This document shows positions 8,435 through 17,829 of a DNA stretch of 64,000 bases, one piece after another; the stretch's first letter is position 1; each line of letters opens with the position of its first letter. Source of the DNA: an uncultured Planctomycetota bacterium (GTDB lineage Bacteria > Planctomycetota > Planctomycetia > Pirellulales > Thermoguttaceae); assembly GCA_902786505.1 (NCBI GenBank), contig CADACS010000001.1:62001-126000 (forward strand), in the 5' to 3' direction. Under the pieces are notes generated by a model. The model was not told the origin of the DNA and ran no database searches. It saw only the letters and a program-made list of their open reading frames with translations. A program made the position numbers and the translations under genes.

Positions 8435-9229
8435 ATGATTAAAGTTGCGTTTTTTGGCGCGGCCGGTAAGATGGGCAAGATGCTCGTCGCGCACGCCGCA
8501 GGTAATCCCGAATTCCAAATTGTCGCGGCGCTCGACGCGCCCGCATGCCCCGCGCTCGGAAAAGACGCGGGCGAAAACGCCGGCGTCGGCCCGATCGGCG
8601 TTCCGATTACGTCGGAGCTTCCCGCCGACGCGAAGCCGGACGTACTCGTCGATTTTTCGTCGGCGCGCGCGTTTGAGACGGTTCTCGCGCTGTGTACGTC
8701 GCGCAAGATCCCGCTCGTCTACGCGACGACGGGCCTGACCGACGCGCAGCTCGAACAGCTCGCCGAGGCCGCCAAGTCGATTCCTATTCTCCGATCGCCG
8801 AGTATGAGTCCGGCGGTCAACTTAACAATGAAGCTCTCGCAGATCGCCGCGCGCGCGCTCAAAGACGCCGACGCCGACGTGGAAATCGTCGAACGGCATC
8901 ACCGCTATAAGATCGACGCGCCGAGCGGAACCGCGCTCAAATTCGGCGACCTTATCGCCAAAGAGATGGGAATCGACCAATTCCGGCACGGCCGGGAAGG
9001 GAAAGTCGGGGCCCGGCCGCACAACGAGATCGCGTACCACGCGCTGCGAACCGGCGACGATCCCGGCCAGCATACGGTTATTTTCGGAATGCTCGGCGAG
9101 ACGCTCGAACTGACCGTGAAGTCGTCGAGCCGCGATTCCTACGCGTCCGGCGCCCTCGAAGCGGCCAAGTTTCTCGTCGCTCAGAAGCCGGGCCGAGTCT
9201 ACGATATGTACGACGTGCTCGACCTGTAA
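8435..9229 (+). CDS. dapB: 4-hydroxy-tetrahydrodipicolinate reductase
   Basis: DapB reduces hydroxytetrahydrodipicolinate with NAD(P)H in the diaminopimelate/lysine pathway. The ATG at 8435 (AGGAAC upstream) gives 264 aa, typical for the family; the longer frame from 8396 adds a non-conserved leader. The nucleotide-binding GAAGKMG is at residues 7-13, and ATTGL lies near residue 97. The catalytic block reads ERHHRYKIDAPSGTA near residue 153, containing the His-His pair and the Lys that protonates the substrate. Its synthesis of meso-diaminopimelate implies a peptidoglycan cell wall, relevant for a planctomycete. It stands alone, downstream of LysR. Confidence 0.95.
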   Translation: MIKVAFFGAAGKMGKMLVAHAAGNPEFQIVAALDAPACPALGKDAGENAGVGPIGVPITSELPADAKPDVLVDFSSARAFETVLALCTSRKIPLVYATTGLTDAQLEQLAEAAKSIPILRSPSMSPAVNLTMKLSQIAARALKDADADVEIVERHHRYKIDAPSGTALKFGDLIAKEMGIDQFRHGREGKVGARPHNEIAYHALRTGDDPGQHTVIFGMLGETLELTVKSSSRDSYASGALEAAKFLVAQKPGRVYDMYDVLDL

Positions 9230-9318
9230 TATGGGGAATTTGCGGTAAAATCGGGGATTTTTCGCCCTTTCTTGCCGCGCGCACGCCCGCGCCCCCTTTT
9301 CAGATAAAAAAAGGGCGC

Positions 9319-9324
9319 TATAAT
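9319..9324 (+). promoter_or_regulatory. Candidate -10 element for rpmE transcription
   Basis: A perfect TATAAT at 9319-9324 lies about 190 bases upstream of rpmE. No good -35 is seen at the right distance. It sits on the right arm of an imperfect GC-rich inverted repeat (about 9289-9319) that may end dapB transcription. Confidence 0.35.
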
Positions 9325-9511
9325 GCCCCGATGATTGACGACTGGTCGCCCGACGTTGCGTCGTCGCGTCCTCATTATCCGTAAAACAACATACACCGAA
9401 GCCGTCGGCGTTCGTTCCTTATCGATCGCGCGGTGAGCACGAGGCTCATAACCGCGGTTGCGCGCAGGGAGCGGAAAACCTCGGCGGCATGCCAAGAACA
9501 GAGACTTTACG

Positions 9512-9727
9512 ATGAAAGAGAACATTCATCCGAAATACATGGAGTGCAAGGTTACTTGCGGTTGCGGTAATTCTTTTGTTACCCGCGATACGAAGCCTGA
9601 GCTCAAAGTCGATATCTGCAACGCCTGCCATCCGTTCTATACGGGCCGCGTTAAGTTCGTCGACACCGCTGGGCGTATCGAAAAGTTCAAGAACAAGTTC
9701 GGCGGCAAATACGGCAAGAAGGCGTAG
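9512..9727 (+). CDS. rpmE: Ribosomal protein bL31 (zinc-binding form)
   Basis: The ATG at 9512 gives 71 aa, the standard bL31 length; the longer frame from 9458 has a non-conserved leader. The protein begins [10 protein letters not shown] and has the Cys-containing zinc site: C at [11 protein letters not shown] and C at [11 protein letters not shown]. This is the C-plus form, which is replaced by a C-minus paralogue under zinc limitation in many bacteria. The C-terminus is Lys/Gly-rich, as in the family. It is directly upstream of prfA, a common arrangement, in the order rpmE-prfA-prmC. Confidence 0.96.
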   Translation: MKENIHPKYMECKVTCGCGNSFVTRDTKPELKVDICNACHPFYTGRVKFVDTAGRIEKFKNKFGGKYGKKA

Positions 9728-9887
9728 TTTCTTCTTGACGCGTCGGGCGACGCAATTCGCAAGCGGGTCTTTGGAGCCTTTCCGGAGAGCCGCTTGTTGC
9801 GCTTTAGCTAAACGGCGCCGACGCTATGGCCGAGCCTCTTTTTTACCGGTTGCTTCTCTCTCCTATCCGACTCCATAAAGGTATTCG

Positions 9888-10961
9888 ATGCGCAAATTAC
9901 TCGACGAGAAACTCGCCCGATTTGAAGAACTCGAACGTCAGATGAACGATCCGGACGTCCTCGCCGACTCCAGCCGTCTGGCGGCGGTCGCGCGCGAACA
10001 CGGCTCTCTTGCGAAACTGTGCGGAAAATACCGGCGGTTTAAAAAGCTCAACGAGGAGATCGAAGAGGCCAAAGAGATGCTCGAAGGGGACGATCCCGAA
10101 CTGCGCGAACTCGCGGAATCGGAACTGCCGGAACTGCGCGCCGAACGCGAAGTCCACTGGAACGAGCTGCTCGATATGACGATCGGGGGCGAAGACGCGA
10201 ACCGGTCCCGCTGCATTATGGAGATCCACGCGGGGACGGGCGGCGACGAAGCGGCCCTTTTCGCGCGCGACCTCTATGAGATGTACCGCCATTTCTGCGA
10301 ATCGAAGAAGTGGAAGATCGAGATCATGTCGATGAACGCGACCGAAATGGGCGGGTTCAAAGAAATTACGCTCGGAATCGACGGGGAAGGCTGCTTCCGG
10401 GAACTCCAGTTTGAGAGCGGCGGGCACCGCGTTCAGCGCGTCCCGGAGACGGAAGCGAAAGGGCGGATTCACACCTCGGCGGCGACCGTCGCCGTTATGG
10501 CGGAGCCGGAAGACGTGGAAATCGAGCTCAAAGAGAGCGACTACCGGGTCGACCGCTTCTGCGCGAGCGGGCCTGGCGGCCAGCACGTCAATAAGACGGC
10601 GTCGGCCATTCGGCTTACGCACTTCGAGACCGGCTTGGTCGTGAGCTGCCAGGACGAAAAGAGCCAGATTAAGAACCTCGCCAAGGCGCTTCGCGTTCTC
10701 AAGACGCGCCTTTACGAACTCAAGCGCTCGCAAGAGCAGGCGAAACGGTCGCAGGAGCGCATGAGCAAGCTCGGGAGCGGCGACCGCAGCGAACGTATTC
10801 GGACCTATAATTTTCCTGAAAACCGCGTGACGGATCACCGAATCGGGTTGACTTTATACAAGCTTGACGTTATTCTTGCGGGCGACCTTTCCCCGGTAAT
10901 CGACGCGTTGCTCGATTACGAACGTCAGGAATTGCGCAGCTCGTTCGGGACGATCGAGTAA
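9888..10961 (+). CDS. prfA: Peptide chain release factor 1
   Basis: RF1 recognises UAA and UAG and hydrolyses peptidyl-tRNA. The 357-aa protein has an N-terminal coiled-coil helical domain, the central codon-recognition region ([11 protein letters not shown]-like block, here [12 protein letters not shown]), and the GGQ catalytic motif at residues 230-232 within [13 protein letters not shown]. The Gln of GGQ is methylated by PrmC, whose gene follows. Length and motif order separate it from RF2, which carries a programmed frameshift and lacks this block. It begins 160 bases after rpmE and is in an apparent translation operon. Confidence 0.96.
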   Translation: MRKLLDEKLARFEELERQMNDPDVLADSSRLAAVAREHGSLAKLCGKYRRFKKLNEEIEEAKEMLEGDDPELRELAESELPELRAEREVHWNELLDMTIGGEDANRSRCIMEIHAGTGGDEAALFARDLYEMYRHFCESKKWKIEIMSMNATEMGGFKEITLGIDGEGCFRELQFESGGHRVQRVPETEAKGRIHTSAATVAVMAEPEDVEIELKESDYRVDRFCASGPGGQHVNKTASAIRLTHFETGLVVSCQDEKSQIKNLAKALRVLKTRLYELKRSQEQAKRSQERMSKLGSGDRSERIRTYNFPENRVTDHRIGLTLYKLDVILAGDLSPVIDALLDYERQELRSSFGTIE

Positions 10962-11019
10962 AGGCGCCGGCGCGGGTCTTGGCTCGCGGCGCGCTCTCAT
11001 GTCAGGAAGAATACAGATC

Positions 11020-11988
11020 ATGTCGCAAGTAGAAAATTGGACGTTCCGGAATCTTCGCTCTTGGACGGCGTCCTTTCTTGAAAAAAAAGGCGCGGATTCG
11101 CCCCTTCTCGAGACGGAAATCTTACTGGCGCACGCGGCGCACACGACGCGCGTCGATCTCTTTATGCGGCTCGACGAGACGCCCGACGACGCCACGCGCG
11201 CGGCCTTTCGCGAGCTTGTCCGCCGCCGCGGCATGGGCGAGCCGGTCGCCTATCTGATCGGCAAAAAGGAATTCTACGCGCTCGATTTCGACGTCGATTC
11301 GAACGTGCTCGTGCCGCGTCCGGAGACCGAACAGCTCGCGCTCGAAGCGATCGAGTACATTAAGAAGCGCGCCAAGACGTTCGGCAAGAGCGCGAAAGAG
11401 ATCGGGAACGGCTCGGAAGAGAGCGAGCCGGCCGACGCAGCGGCTTCGAACGCGCCCGAAACGTGGAATATCTGCGACGTCGGCGTCGGGAGCGGCTGTA
11501 TTTCCGTCGCGCTCGCCAAGCACGTGCCGAACGCGCGGATCGTCGCGATCGACCTGAGCGCGAGCGCGCTCGACGTCGCGAAGAAGAACGCCGAAAAACA
11601 CGGCGTCGGCCAGAAGATCGAGTTCGTTCAGAGCGACCTGTTCGCGGCGTTCCGGCGGGACTTGCCAGAAGAGGCCCGATTTGATATGATAGTCTCGAAT
11701 CCGCCCTACGTTTCCGAGGCCGAATACGCGGCTCTTGAGCCGACCGTTAAGAACTTTGAGCCGGAGCTGGCGCTTGTGGGCGGTCCGACCGGTTCGGAAC
11801 TCCCGATTCGGCTCGTCGAGCAGGCCGCCGAGCAGATAAAATCAGGCGGACGGCTCTTTTTGGAACTCAGTCCGACGACGGTCCACGCGGTCGCCGAGCG
11901 GCTCGCCGCCGACGGACGCTGGCAGGACGTCGCGGTCAAAAAGGATTTCGGGAATCTCGAACGGTTCGTATTTGCCACGCGAAAATAA
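11020..11988 (+). CDS. prmC: Release factor glutamine methyltransferase
   Basis: PrmC methylates the GGQ glutamine of RF1 and RF2 using S-adenosylmethionine. The ATG at 11020 has AGGAAG 10 bases upstream, giving 322 aa. An N-terminal helical domain (about residues 1-80) is followed by a Rossmann methyltransferase domain with the SAM motif VGVGSGCIS and the hallmark NPPY at 227-230. A Ser/Glu-rich insertion near residues 125-145 is slightly longer than usual. It is immediately downstream of its substrate gene prfA, with a 58-base gap. Confidence 0.94.
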   Translation: MSQVENWTFRNLRSWTASFLEKKGADSPLLETEILLAHAAHTTRVDLFMRLDETPDDATRAAFRELVRRRGMGEPVAYLIGKKEFYALDFDVDSNVLVPRPETEQLALEAIEYIKKRAKTFGKSAKEIGNGSEESEPADAAASNAPETWNICDVGVGSGCISVALAKHVPNARIVAIDLSASALDVAKKNAEKHGVGQKIEFVQSDLFAAFRRDLPEEARFDMIVSNPPYVSEAEYAALEPTVKNFEPELALVGGPTGSELPIRLVEQAAEQIKSGGRLFLELSPTTVHAVAERLAADGRWQDVAVKKDFGNLERFVFATRK

Positions 11989-12070
11989 AAAGGATTGGCC
12001 GCTTTTCGCACGCTAACTCGGCGGACAAGAAGAGTCCCGCCGACGTTTTACAAAGTCAGGAATTGGTATC

Positions 12071-12556
12071 ATGTCCGACAACAAAGCCGACATTTTTGGT
12101 CTCGACGGTATCCGGATGCTCCTTCAGCTCATGAAGGAGAACGACGTTTCCGAGCTCAGTCTCGAACAGGGCGACAGCCGTATGAAACTGCTCCGCGGAG
12201 GCGTCGCGCCGACGGCGCACGCGCCCGTTCAGACCGCCGCGCCCGCGCAAGCGCCGGAAGCCGCGCCCGCGCACGCCGAGCCCGCCAAGCCGGAAGTCGA
12301 CGACTCCGCCTATATTAAGACGATCAATTCCCCAATGGTCGGCACGTTCTACGCGGCCGCGAATCCGGACAAACCGCCGTTCGTCAAAGTCGGCGACGTC
12401 ATAACGCCGGATAAGACGGTCTGCATTATCGAGGCGATGAAGGTCTTCAACGACATTCAGGCGGAAATTTCCGGCAAGATCGTCGAAGCGGTCGCCAAAG
12501 ACGGCCAGGTCGTCGAGTACGGCGCCCCGCTCTTTAAAGTCGATATTCGCGGCTGA
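12071..12556 (+). CDS. accB: Biotin carboxyl carrier protein of acetyl-CoA carboxylase
   Basis: AccB carries biotin between the carboxylase and transferase sites of acetyl-CoA carboxylase, committing carbon to fatty acid synthesis. The 161-aa protein has an N-terminal helix ([13 protein letters not shown]), an Ala/Pro/Glu linker at about 50-75, and a C-terminal biotinyl domain with the EAMKV motif; the biotinylated residue is Lys124. The ATG at 12071 follows the run CAGGAATTGGTATC. It is 44 bases upstream of accC, with which it forms the usual pair. The transferase subunits accA/accD are not in the window. Confidence 0.95.
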   Translation: MSDNKADIFGLDGIRMLLQLMKENDVSELSLEQGDSRMKLLRGGVAPTAHAPVQTAAPAQAPEAAPAHAEPAKPEVDDSAYIKTINSPMVGTFYAAANPDKPPFVKVGDVITPDKTVCIIEAMKVFNDIQAEISGKIVEAVAKDGQVVEYGAPLFKVDIRG

Positions 12557-12600
12557 CGCGCGTTCCGCGGCGACGCGGGGATCATAGGATTGGATCATAC

Positions 12601-13944
12601 ATGTTTAAACGAATTTTAATCGCCAACCGCGGGGAAATCGCGCTTCGCGTTATTCGCGCGTGCCGCGAACTCGGCGTCGAGTCGGTAGTCGCGTTCAGCG
12701 AAGCGGACCGCGACGCGCGGTACGTCCAACTCGCCGACAGAGCCGTCTGTATTGGGCCCGCGCGCTCCGACCAGAGCTATCTTAAAGTCGACCGCATTAT
12801 CAGCGCGGCCGAAGTCGCCGACGTCGACGCGATCCATCCGGGTTACGGTTTCCTTTCCGAAAACTCCCATTTCGCGGAAAAATGCCGCGATTCCGGCTAC
12901 GAATTTATCGGGCCGACGGTCGAGGCGATGGAGCGGCTCGGCGATAAGAACGCCGCGCGCGCTATGGCGAAAGAGTGCGGCGTTCCGATCGTGCCCGGCA
13001 GCGACGGTCTGATCGAGTCCGAATCGCAGGCGCTCGCGTGCGCGCGCAAGATCGGGTATCCCGTCCTCGTTAAGGCGTCGGCCGGAGGCGGAGGCCGCGG
13101 CATCCGTCAGGCGAACGACGACCGTCAGCTCCGCCGCGCGCTGCAGGAGGCGTCCCGGGAAGCGGCGACCGCGTTTGGCGTCGCCGACGTCTATATCGAA
13201 AAGTTCATTGAGAATCCGCGCCACGTCGAGGCGCAGCTCCTGGCCGACAATTACGGAAACGCGATCCACCTTTGGGAGCGCGACTGCTCGATTCAGCGCC
13301 GGCGTCAGAAGCTCGTCGAGCTCACGCCCGCGCCCGCAATGACGCTCGAAAAGCGAAAGGCGCTCTGCGAATCCGCCGTCCGCATCGCGAAAGCGGCCGG
13401 CTATACGAACGCGGGCACGGTCGAATTCATCGTCGATTCGAAGGGGGATTTCTACTTCATCGAGATGAACGCGCGTATTCAGGTCGAGCATCCGGTTACG
13501 GAAATGGCGACCGGAATCGATCTCATTCAGCAGCAGATTCGAATCGCGTCGGGCGAGAAACTCGAAATCCGGCAGGAAGACGTCGTTCACCGCGGGTTCG
13601 CGATGGAATGCCGCATTAACGCCGAAGACGCCGAGCATAATTTCCGTCCTTCGCCGGGCAAAATCGAGCTCCTCGTTCCGCCCGGCGGGTTCGGCGTCCG
13701 GTTCGATTCCCACGCGTATTCGGGCTACTCGGTCAGTCCTTATTACGACTCCATGATCGGGAAACTCATCGTCCAGCGCGCGACGCGCGAAGAGGGCGTC
13801 GCGACCATGATCCGCGCGCTTGAGGAATTGGAGGTCAAAGGGGTCAAGACGTCGGTTCCGCTCCTGCTCAAGATTCTCAAGAGCGAAGAATTCGCGAACG
13901 AAGTTCCCGACGTTGGGTTCCTCGAACGCTACTTTGTGAAATAA
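12601..13944 (+). CDS. accC: Biotin carboxylase of acetyl-CoA carboxylase
   Basis: AccC carboxylates biotin on AccB using ATP and bicarbonate. The 447-aa length is standard. It begins [20 protein letters not shown], the conserved AccC start. The Gly-rich ATP loop (SAGGGGRGI) is near residue 160, the catalytic ERDCSIQRR block near residue 230, and the [16 protein letters not shown] segment near residue 290 is an invariant active-site motif. The Met1-adjacent NRGE and the conserved Glu/Arg residues are all present. It lies directly behind accB and is followed by a strong terminator, so it is the last gene of rpmE-prfA-prmC-accB-accC. Confidence 0.96.
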   Translation: MFKRILIANRGEIALRVIRACRELGVESVVAFSEADRDARYVQLADRAVCIGPARSDQSYLKVDRIISAAEVADVDAIHPGYGFLSENSHFAEKCRDSGYEFIGPTVEAMERLGDKNAARAMAKECGVPIVPGSDGLIESESQALACARKIGYPVLVKASAGGGGRGIRQANDDRQLRRALQEASREAATAFGVADVYIEKFIENPRHVEAQLLADNYGNAIHLWERDCSIQRRRQKLVELTPAPAMTLEKRKALCESAVRIAKAAGYTNAGTVEFIVDSKGDFYFIEMNARIQVEHPVTEMATGIDLIQQQIRIASGEKLEIRQEDVVHRGFAMECRINAEDAEHNFRPSPGKIELLVPPGGFGVRFDSHAYSGYSVSPYYDSMIGKLIVQRATREEGVATMIRALEELEVKGVKTSVPLLLKILKSEEFANEVPDVGFLERYFVK

Positions 13945-13990
13945 AGGCCCGTTGCCGGCTTTTTTTGCGCTTTTTGGCGCCGCTTTAACT

Positions 13991-14040
13991 AAACGCGGAA
14001 AACAAAGGAGTTACGACTTCATGTTTTCCGCGTTTTGTTC
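13991..14040 (+). terminator. Rho-independent terminator after accC
   Basis: Arms 13991-14004 and 14022-14035 are a perfect 14-base inverted repeat (AAACGCGGAAAACA) with a 17-base loop. The right arm ends in TTT and runs into TTGTTCTCTT. It follows accC by about 45 bases. Confidence 0.75.
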
Positions 14041-14214
14041 TCTTGGGCGCCTAATTTGTGACACGCGTCCCAAAATTTTTTGATTTTTTTGCTCTTTTTT
14101 TGAATTGGGGTTGTGTGAACTGCCGATTTTTCTCATAATCAGTAAGTGACCGTGCGTCAAACGAAGGTTCGAAAATCGTAATAAAACAAAAATTGAGAAT
14201 TTTCGGAAAAACGC

Positions 14215-14242
14215 TCAAGTTGAACAAACAAACGGTCGATAA
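14215..14242 (+). promoter_or_regulatory. Sigma-28 (FliA)-like promoter upstream of flgM
   Basis: TCAAGTTG (14215-14222), a 12-base spacer and GTCGATAA (14235-14242) match the sigma-28 consensus TAAAGTTT-N11-GCCGATAA at 13 of 16 positions with a spacer one base longer. It lies about 205 bases before the flgM ATG. The surrounding 14041-14447 stretch is AT-rich and holds no gene. Autoregulation of flgM by sigma-28 is a common wiring. Confidence 0.45.
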
Positions 14243-14447
14243 AGTTAGCGAGGTACGCGCGCAGCAGAGCGCGGCTCCAAGCCTAAGCGGTAAAAAACGA
14301 GTCAAGGACGCGTCGCGAGGGCGGGAACGGATTTCCTGCGTTGACTTTTCAACGTGAAACTAAAACAAAGAATTTTCGTCGAGTCAGGCGCGATTTTCGC
14401 AAACGACGCGAACGTAACTTCTGGATCGAACTTTCAGGAGAATAAAG

Positions 14448-14738
14448 ATGAGTATTCATGGCGTTAATGGTTTGAACGGCGTTTCCGCTGCCAATCAAGT
14501 TTCCAGCGTTAAGCGCAACGACGTTTCCGAGAACGCGTCGAAGCCGGTCGCGCGCGACGAGATGGAAATCTCGACTCAGAACCGCGCCGAAGCCGCCGCG
14601 AGCGTCTCCTTCGATTCCGAAGGAATCCGCGTCGATCTCGTCAACCGCGTTCGCGCCGAAATCGCGGCGGGCACCTACTACTCCGACGAGAAATTTGAAA
14701 AAGCGCTCGACCGCCTCTTCGCGTCGTTCGAGTCCTGA
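14448..14738 (+). CDS. flgM: FlgM-like anti-sigma-28 factor
   Basis: FlgM holds the flagellar sigma factor FliA inactive until the hook is complete. The 96-aa protein has a disordered N-terminal half (Asn/Ser-rich, SIHGVNGLNGVSAANQVSS) and the C-terminal sigma-binding signature IRVDLVNRVRAEIAAGTYYSDEKFEKALDRL, matching the FlgM_C block: the VNRVRAEIAAGTY stretch is the most diagnostic. The ATG at 14448 has AGGAGA 6 bases upstream. No other flagellar gene is within the window; only csrA (27609) is a possible functional relative. A sigma-28-like promoter is upstream. It is followed by an opposing gene. Confidence 0.85.
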   Translation: MSIHGVNGLNGVSAANQVSSVKRNDVSENASKPVARDEMEISTQNRAEAAASVSFDSEGIRVDLVNRVRAEIAAGTYYSDEKFEKALDRLFASFES

Positions 14739-14943
14739 AATCGGCGGGAGCGATTCGATCCCCAGCCCGTCCGGAGTCTGCCGCTCCGACGCGGCGTCGG
14801 CTTGAACAGGTAGTTCGCCGGCGTTTCGCGTAAGGCGGAGCCAATAGCAGGAGACGGATGGCGAGCAGAATCGGCCTTCCCCTATAAGAACAGAGCGCGT
14901 TTTGCGAGCCGCCAAGCCGCGGCGTACGCGAAACGCGCTTTTT

Positions 14944-15960
14944 TTATTTTTTTTCGGCCCGTTCTTTCGCGGCGTCCGACAGGTCGAACGCGACTTCTTT
15001 CGACGTCTTGTTCAGTTTTCGCCAGACGTTGAGTTTCTGCCGTTGATACGCGTAGATCGCTTTCTTTTCCTCCGGAGCGGTTCTTCTCCGGCTTACGCCG
15101 TCGTAGAGTATGCCCCCGAAGGAATAATTCTGAGGCGCGTCGAAACGGCCCCAGTAGACGACGCGGCCCTCTCGCGTCGAAATAAAGAAGGTCGGTTCCG
15201 TCTCGCCGAGCGTCTTGAACGCGTGGATCGTTTCGATTCCGAACTGCCTGACCGCGTCGAACGATTCGAGAAATGCGGCGAACGCGGCCGCTTTGGCGGT
15301 AAAGTCGCCGTAAGGGCCGTAGGTTTTCACCGTGGGCAAAAGCTCCCGCTCTTTCTTGTTCTTTCGGAAATAGGAGTCGTCCATACTTTCCCCTTCGCCG
15401 TCGAGGAGCGCCGTCTCGGGCGCGGCGGCGGTTCCGCCTTGCGGATCGGGCGGTTCGAAAGAGGTTTCCTGCTCGAGCCGTTCGAGGAATTCGTCTTCCG
15501 GAAAGAGGGTTCTAAAATCCTGAATCTGCTCGAGCCGGCCCGTTTCGTCGGGGTCGAAGAACGCGGCCGGCGTCTTGAATTTGAGCGCGACGTCGACCGT
15601 CGCCGGGTACGAGACGACGATCGATTCGACGCTCGCGACGCGGGGATTATTGGAAAACGCGCGGACGAGACTGTCGACCAAGCCCGGATTGAGCGCGTTG
15701 AGTCCTTTCGCGCGCTCTTCCGTGGGGATATATCCGAGCGCCTCTTCGACGAAATTATCGGGAATCCAGGGGGGCGGATTCCAGACGCGGAAGTTGGCCG
15801 CGCTGAGCTGATAGACGTCCTGACTTAGAATCTGAGGCCGGAAAAAGGACCATAGCGCCCCCGTTAGACCGCACAGCAGGAGAAAGATTGCAAGCTGCGC
15901 GAAGACGGCCCGCTGCGCTTGGCCTCCGAGGAAGTATCTAACGGCGTTCCAGATTCTCAC
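14944..15960 (-). CDS. FtsQ/POTRA-like single-pass membrane protein
   Basis: I choose a GTG start at 15960, with GGAG (15971-15968) 7 bases upstream; a longer frame from 16083 lacks a ribosome site. The product is 338 aa: a short cytoplasmic stretch, one transmembrane helix at about residues 21-44 and a large extracytoplasmic part. The latter starts with a POTRA-like segment (helix then VESIVVSYPATVDVALKF strands), followed by an acidic linker and a C-terminal beta-rich region ending in a Lys/Glu-rich helix. The topology matches FtsQ-type divisome proteins, which many planctomycetes keep although they lack FtsZ. The assignment to division is inference from domain order, not from conserved residues. 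Confidence 0.6.
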   Translation of the reverse strand: MRIWNAVRYFLGGQAQRAVFAQLAIFLLLCGLTGALWSFFRPQILSQDVYQLSAANFRVWNPPPWIPDNFVEEALGYIPTEERAKGLNALNPGLVDSLVRAFSNNPRVASVESIVVSYPATVDVALKFKTPAAFFDPDETGRLEQIQDFRTLFPEDEFLERLEQETSFEPPDPQGGTAAAPETALLDGEGESMDDSYFRKNKKERELLPTVKTYGPYGDFTAKAAAFAAFLESFDAVRQFGIETIHAFKTLGETEPTFFISTREGRVVYWGRFDAPQNYSFGGILYDGVSRRRTAPEEKKAIYAYQRQKLNVWRKLNKTSKEVAFDLSDAAKERAEKK

Positions 15961-16046
15961 GGAATGTCTCCGATTCTTTTCAGCCTGTCCTAAAAGGAGA
16001 TCAATTCGTAAAACGCTCTTGTTCCGCTTGGGGAAAAAGAGTACTC

Positions 16047-16079
16047 TTAGCGCGGCGGGGTAGGCGCATGCCGCGCTAA
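16047..16079. promoter_or_regulatory. Perfect 10-bp inverted repeat in a divergent intergenic region
   Basis: TTAGCGCGGC at 16047-16056 is inverted as GCCGCGCTAA at 16070-16079, with a 13-base GC-rich spacer. There is no T-tract on either strand, so it is more likely an operator than a terminator. It lies between the divergent starts of the POTRA-like protein (15960) and the LpoB-like lipoprotein (16129). Confidence 0.4.
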
Positions 16080-16128
16080 CCAAACCCGCCGTTTAGCGTA
16101 ACCGTACTTTGACTCGAAGGAGCCGTCA

Positions 16129-16707
16129 ATGACGTCGCGTCATACCGTATCCGCCGACCGTCTTTCGCGCCGCGCTTTTGTCGCGGCGGCCTGCGCCGGC
16201 CTGCTCGCCGCGCCGGCGGGCTGCGCCCTTTTCAACCGCCCGAAAAAAATCGATCCGTCCGTATTTGAGCCGGCGGTGAACCGCGTGACGAAAGACGCGA
16301 TTAAGGAGCTCAACCGTCATTCGGAACTCGAACAGGAAAAGAAGACCAATCCGACCGTCTGCTTCCTCGGCGTTAAGGGGGAGAGCGCGGAATCGATCTC
16401 CGAGGCCACGCGCGCGGAACTCCAGGACGGAGAAGGGTATACGCTCCTCAAAAAGGAGGACGTCAAAGAGGCCCTTTCCGAGGCCGGCATTCGCGCGAAC
16501 GACGTCTTTATTCCGGCGGAACGCAAAAAGTTTCTCCGCGAGCTCGGCCGTCCGGTCGACTACTTCCTTGCGGGGTACGTCGAGGACGTCGAAGAGCGCG
16601 TCGATCCGAACGACGAGGAGAGCCAAACGGTTCCTAAACGCGTCTACCGTCTGGAGCTTCTCTGCCTCGAAACGAATAAGAAATCGGAATTCGTCGCCGA
16701 TCTGTAA
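16129..16707 (+). CDS. LpoB-like lipoprotein
   Basis: The 192-aa product begins with a lipoprotein signal containing a run of Arg (LSRRAF, possibly Tat-like) and a lipobox ending AGC at about residue 25. The mature domain has the strand-helix pattern of LpoB-type penicillin-binding-protein activators: TVCFLGVKGES, then a helix, then YTLLKKEDVKEAL, and DYFLAGYVEDVEERV. LpoB proteins activate bifunctional PBPs in the periplasm. The family match is from fold pattern and not from diagnostic residues. It has GAAGGAG 8 bases upstream of ATG and is divergent from the POTRA-like membrane protein, suggesting a shared envelope role. Confidence 0.6.
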   Translation: MTSRHTVSADRLSRRAFVAAACAGLLAAPAGCALFNRPKKIDPSVFEPAVNRVTKDAIKELNRHSELEQEKKTNPTVCFLGVKGESAESISEATRAELQDGEGYTLLKKEDVKEALSEAGIRANDVFIPAERKKFLRELGRPVDYFLAGYVEDVEERVDPNDEESQTVPKRVYRLELLCLETNKKSEFVADL

Positions 16708-16722
16708 TCGCTTTCGTTCGGG

Positions 16723-17703
16723 CTATTCGAGGTATTTTCGAATCTCTCCGCAAATCTCTTCCCGCAGCGCGTCGGCCGACTTTCCCGCGGCGTCGATTCT
16801 GCGCGCCCCTTGCGCCGTCAGGGAACGGAACCACGTTTCCTGACGTTTCGCAAAGTTTCTCGTGAGCCGCTTAATCGTCTCGACCGCCTCTTCCAGCGCC
16901 AGCCGCCCGTCCAACACGTCTTTTAATTCCCGGTATCCGACCGCTTTCGACGCCGTCGGTCCCGGCGGAGGATCGCTCTCAAAGAGCCGCCGCGTCTCCT
17001 CTAAAAAGCCGGCGCGCATCATTTCGTCGACCCGACGGTTGATACGGTCGTAAAGCTCGTCGCGCTCGCGCGTTAATATAAAGATTCTGCCCGGTTCGAA
17101 CAGCGGGGGCGCGCTGAACTCTTTGAGCTGCGCCGACATCGGCTTGCCCGTAAGACGGACGACTTCTATTGCGCGAACGACCCGTTTTACGTCGTTCTGA
17201 TGCAGCCGCAGCGCCGATTCCGGATCTTCCTCGCGCAGTATGCTCCAGAGCGCGTAAGGCCCTTCTTTTTCCGCGATAGCGCGCAGCTCCTCACGCAGCC
17301 GCGGGTCGGACGCGGGCGCGTCGAAGACGCCGAACAGCATCGTTTTGAGATAGAGCGGCGTTCCCCCGACAAAGAGCGCTATGGCGCCGCGCTCGCGAAT
17401 TCCGCGCACGGCCTCCGCCGCCTGACGCATATACTCGACGACGGAGAACTGCTCCGACGCGTCGACGACGTCGAGCATGTGATGCGGGACGCCGCCCCGT
17501 TCTTCAAGCGTCGGCTTGGCCGTGCCGACGTCCATCTTGCGATAGACCGCCATCGAGTCGAGCGACACAATTTCCGCGCCCAGTTCACGCGCAATCGCGA
17601 CGCCGAGCGCCGTTTTGCCGCTTGCCGTCGCGCCGGTCAAAAAGAAGGAATCGGCGAACGGAGACGGCGCGCGCCAGGACGCGTCCTGTTTTGTTGTCTG
17701 CAT
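16723..17703 (-). CDS. miaA: tRNA dimethylallyltransferase
   Basis: MiaA transfers a dimethylallyl group to N6 of A37 in tRNAs that read codons beginning with U. The 326-aa protein has the P-loop GATASGKTALG at residues 23-33, the DSMAVYRKMDVGTAKP block, VGGTPLYLK near residue 117, and the C-terminal TRNFAKRQETWFR motif. All are characteristic of MiaA. The ATG at 17703 has AAGGAG 5 bases upstream. It ends 16 bases from the end of the LpoB-like gene on the opposite strand and is divergent from dciA-gyrB. Confidence 0.95.
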   Translation of the reverse strand: MQTTKQDASWRAPSPFADSFFLTGATASGKTALGVAIARELGAEIVSLDSMAVYRKMDVGTAKPTLEERGGVPHHMLDVVDASEQFSVVEYMRQAAEAVRGIRERGAIALFVGGTPLYLKTMLFGVFDAPASDPRLREELRAIAEKEGPYALWSILREEDPESALRLHQNDVKRVVRAIEVVRLTGKPMSAQLKEFSAPPLFEPGRIFILTRERDELYDRINRRVDEMMRAGFLEETRRLFESDPPPGPTASKAVGYRELKDVLDGRLALEEAVETIKRLTRNFAKRQETWFRSLTAQGARRIDAAGKSADALREEICGEIRKYLE

Positions 17704-17829
17704 GCGTTCTCCTTGGTCGCGGTTAACTCGTTGTGTTCGCGTCGGTTACGCAGCGCCGCGCGCGCCCGTTCCGCCCCTGTTTTTCCGCGGTTTGGCGGCC
17801 GGCCGTTTCGACGGTCGAAATCGGGCTTT

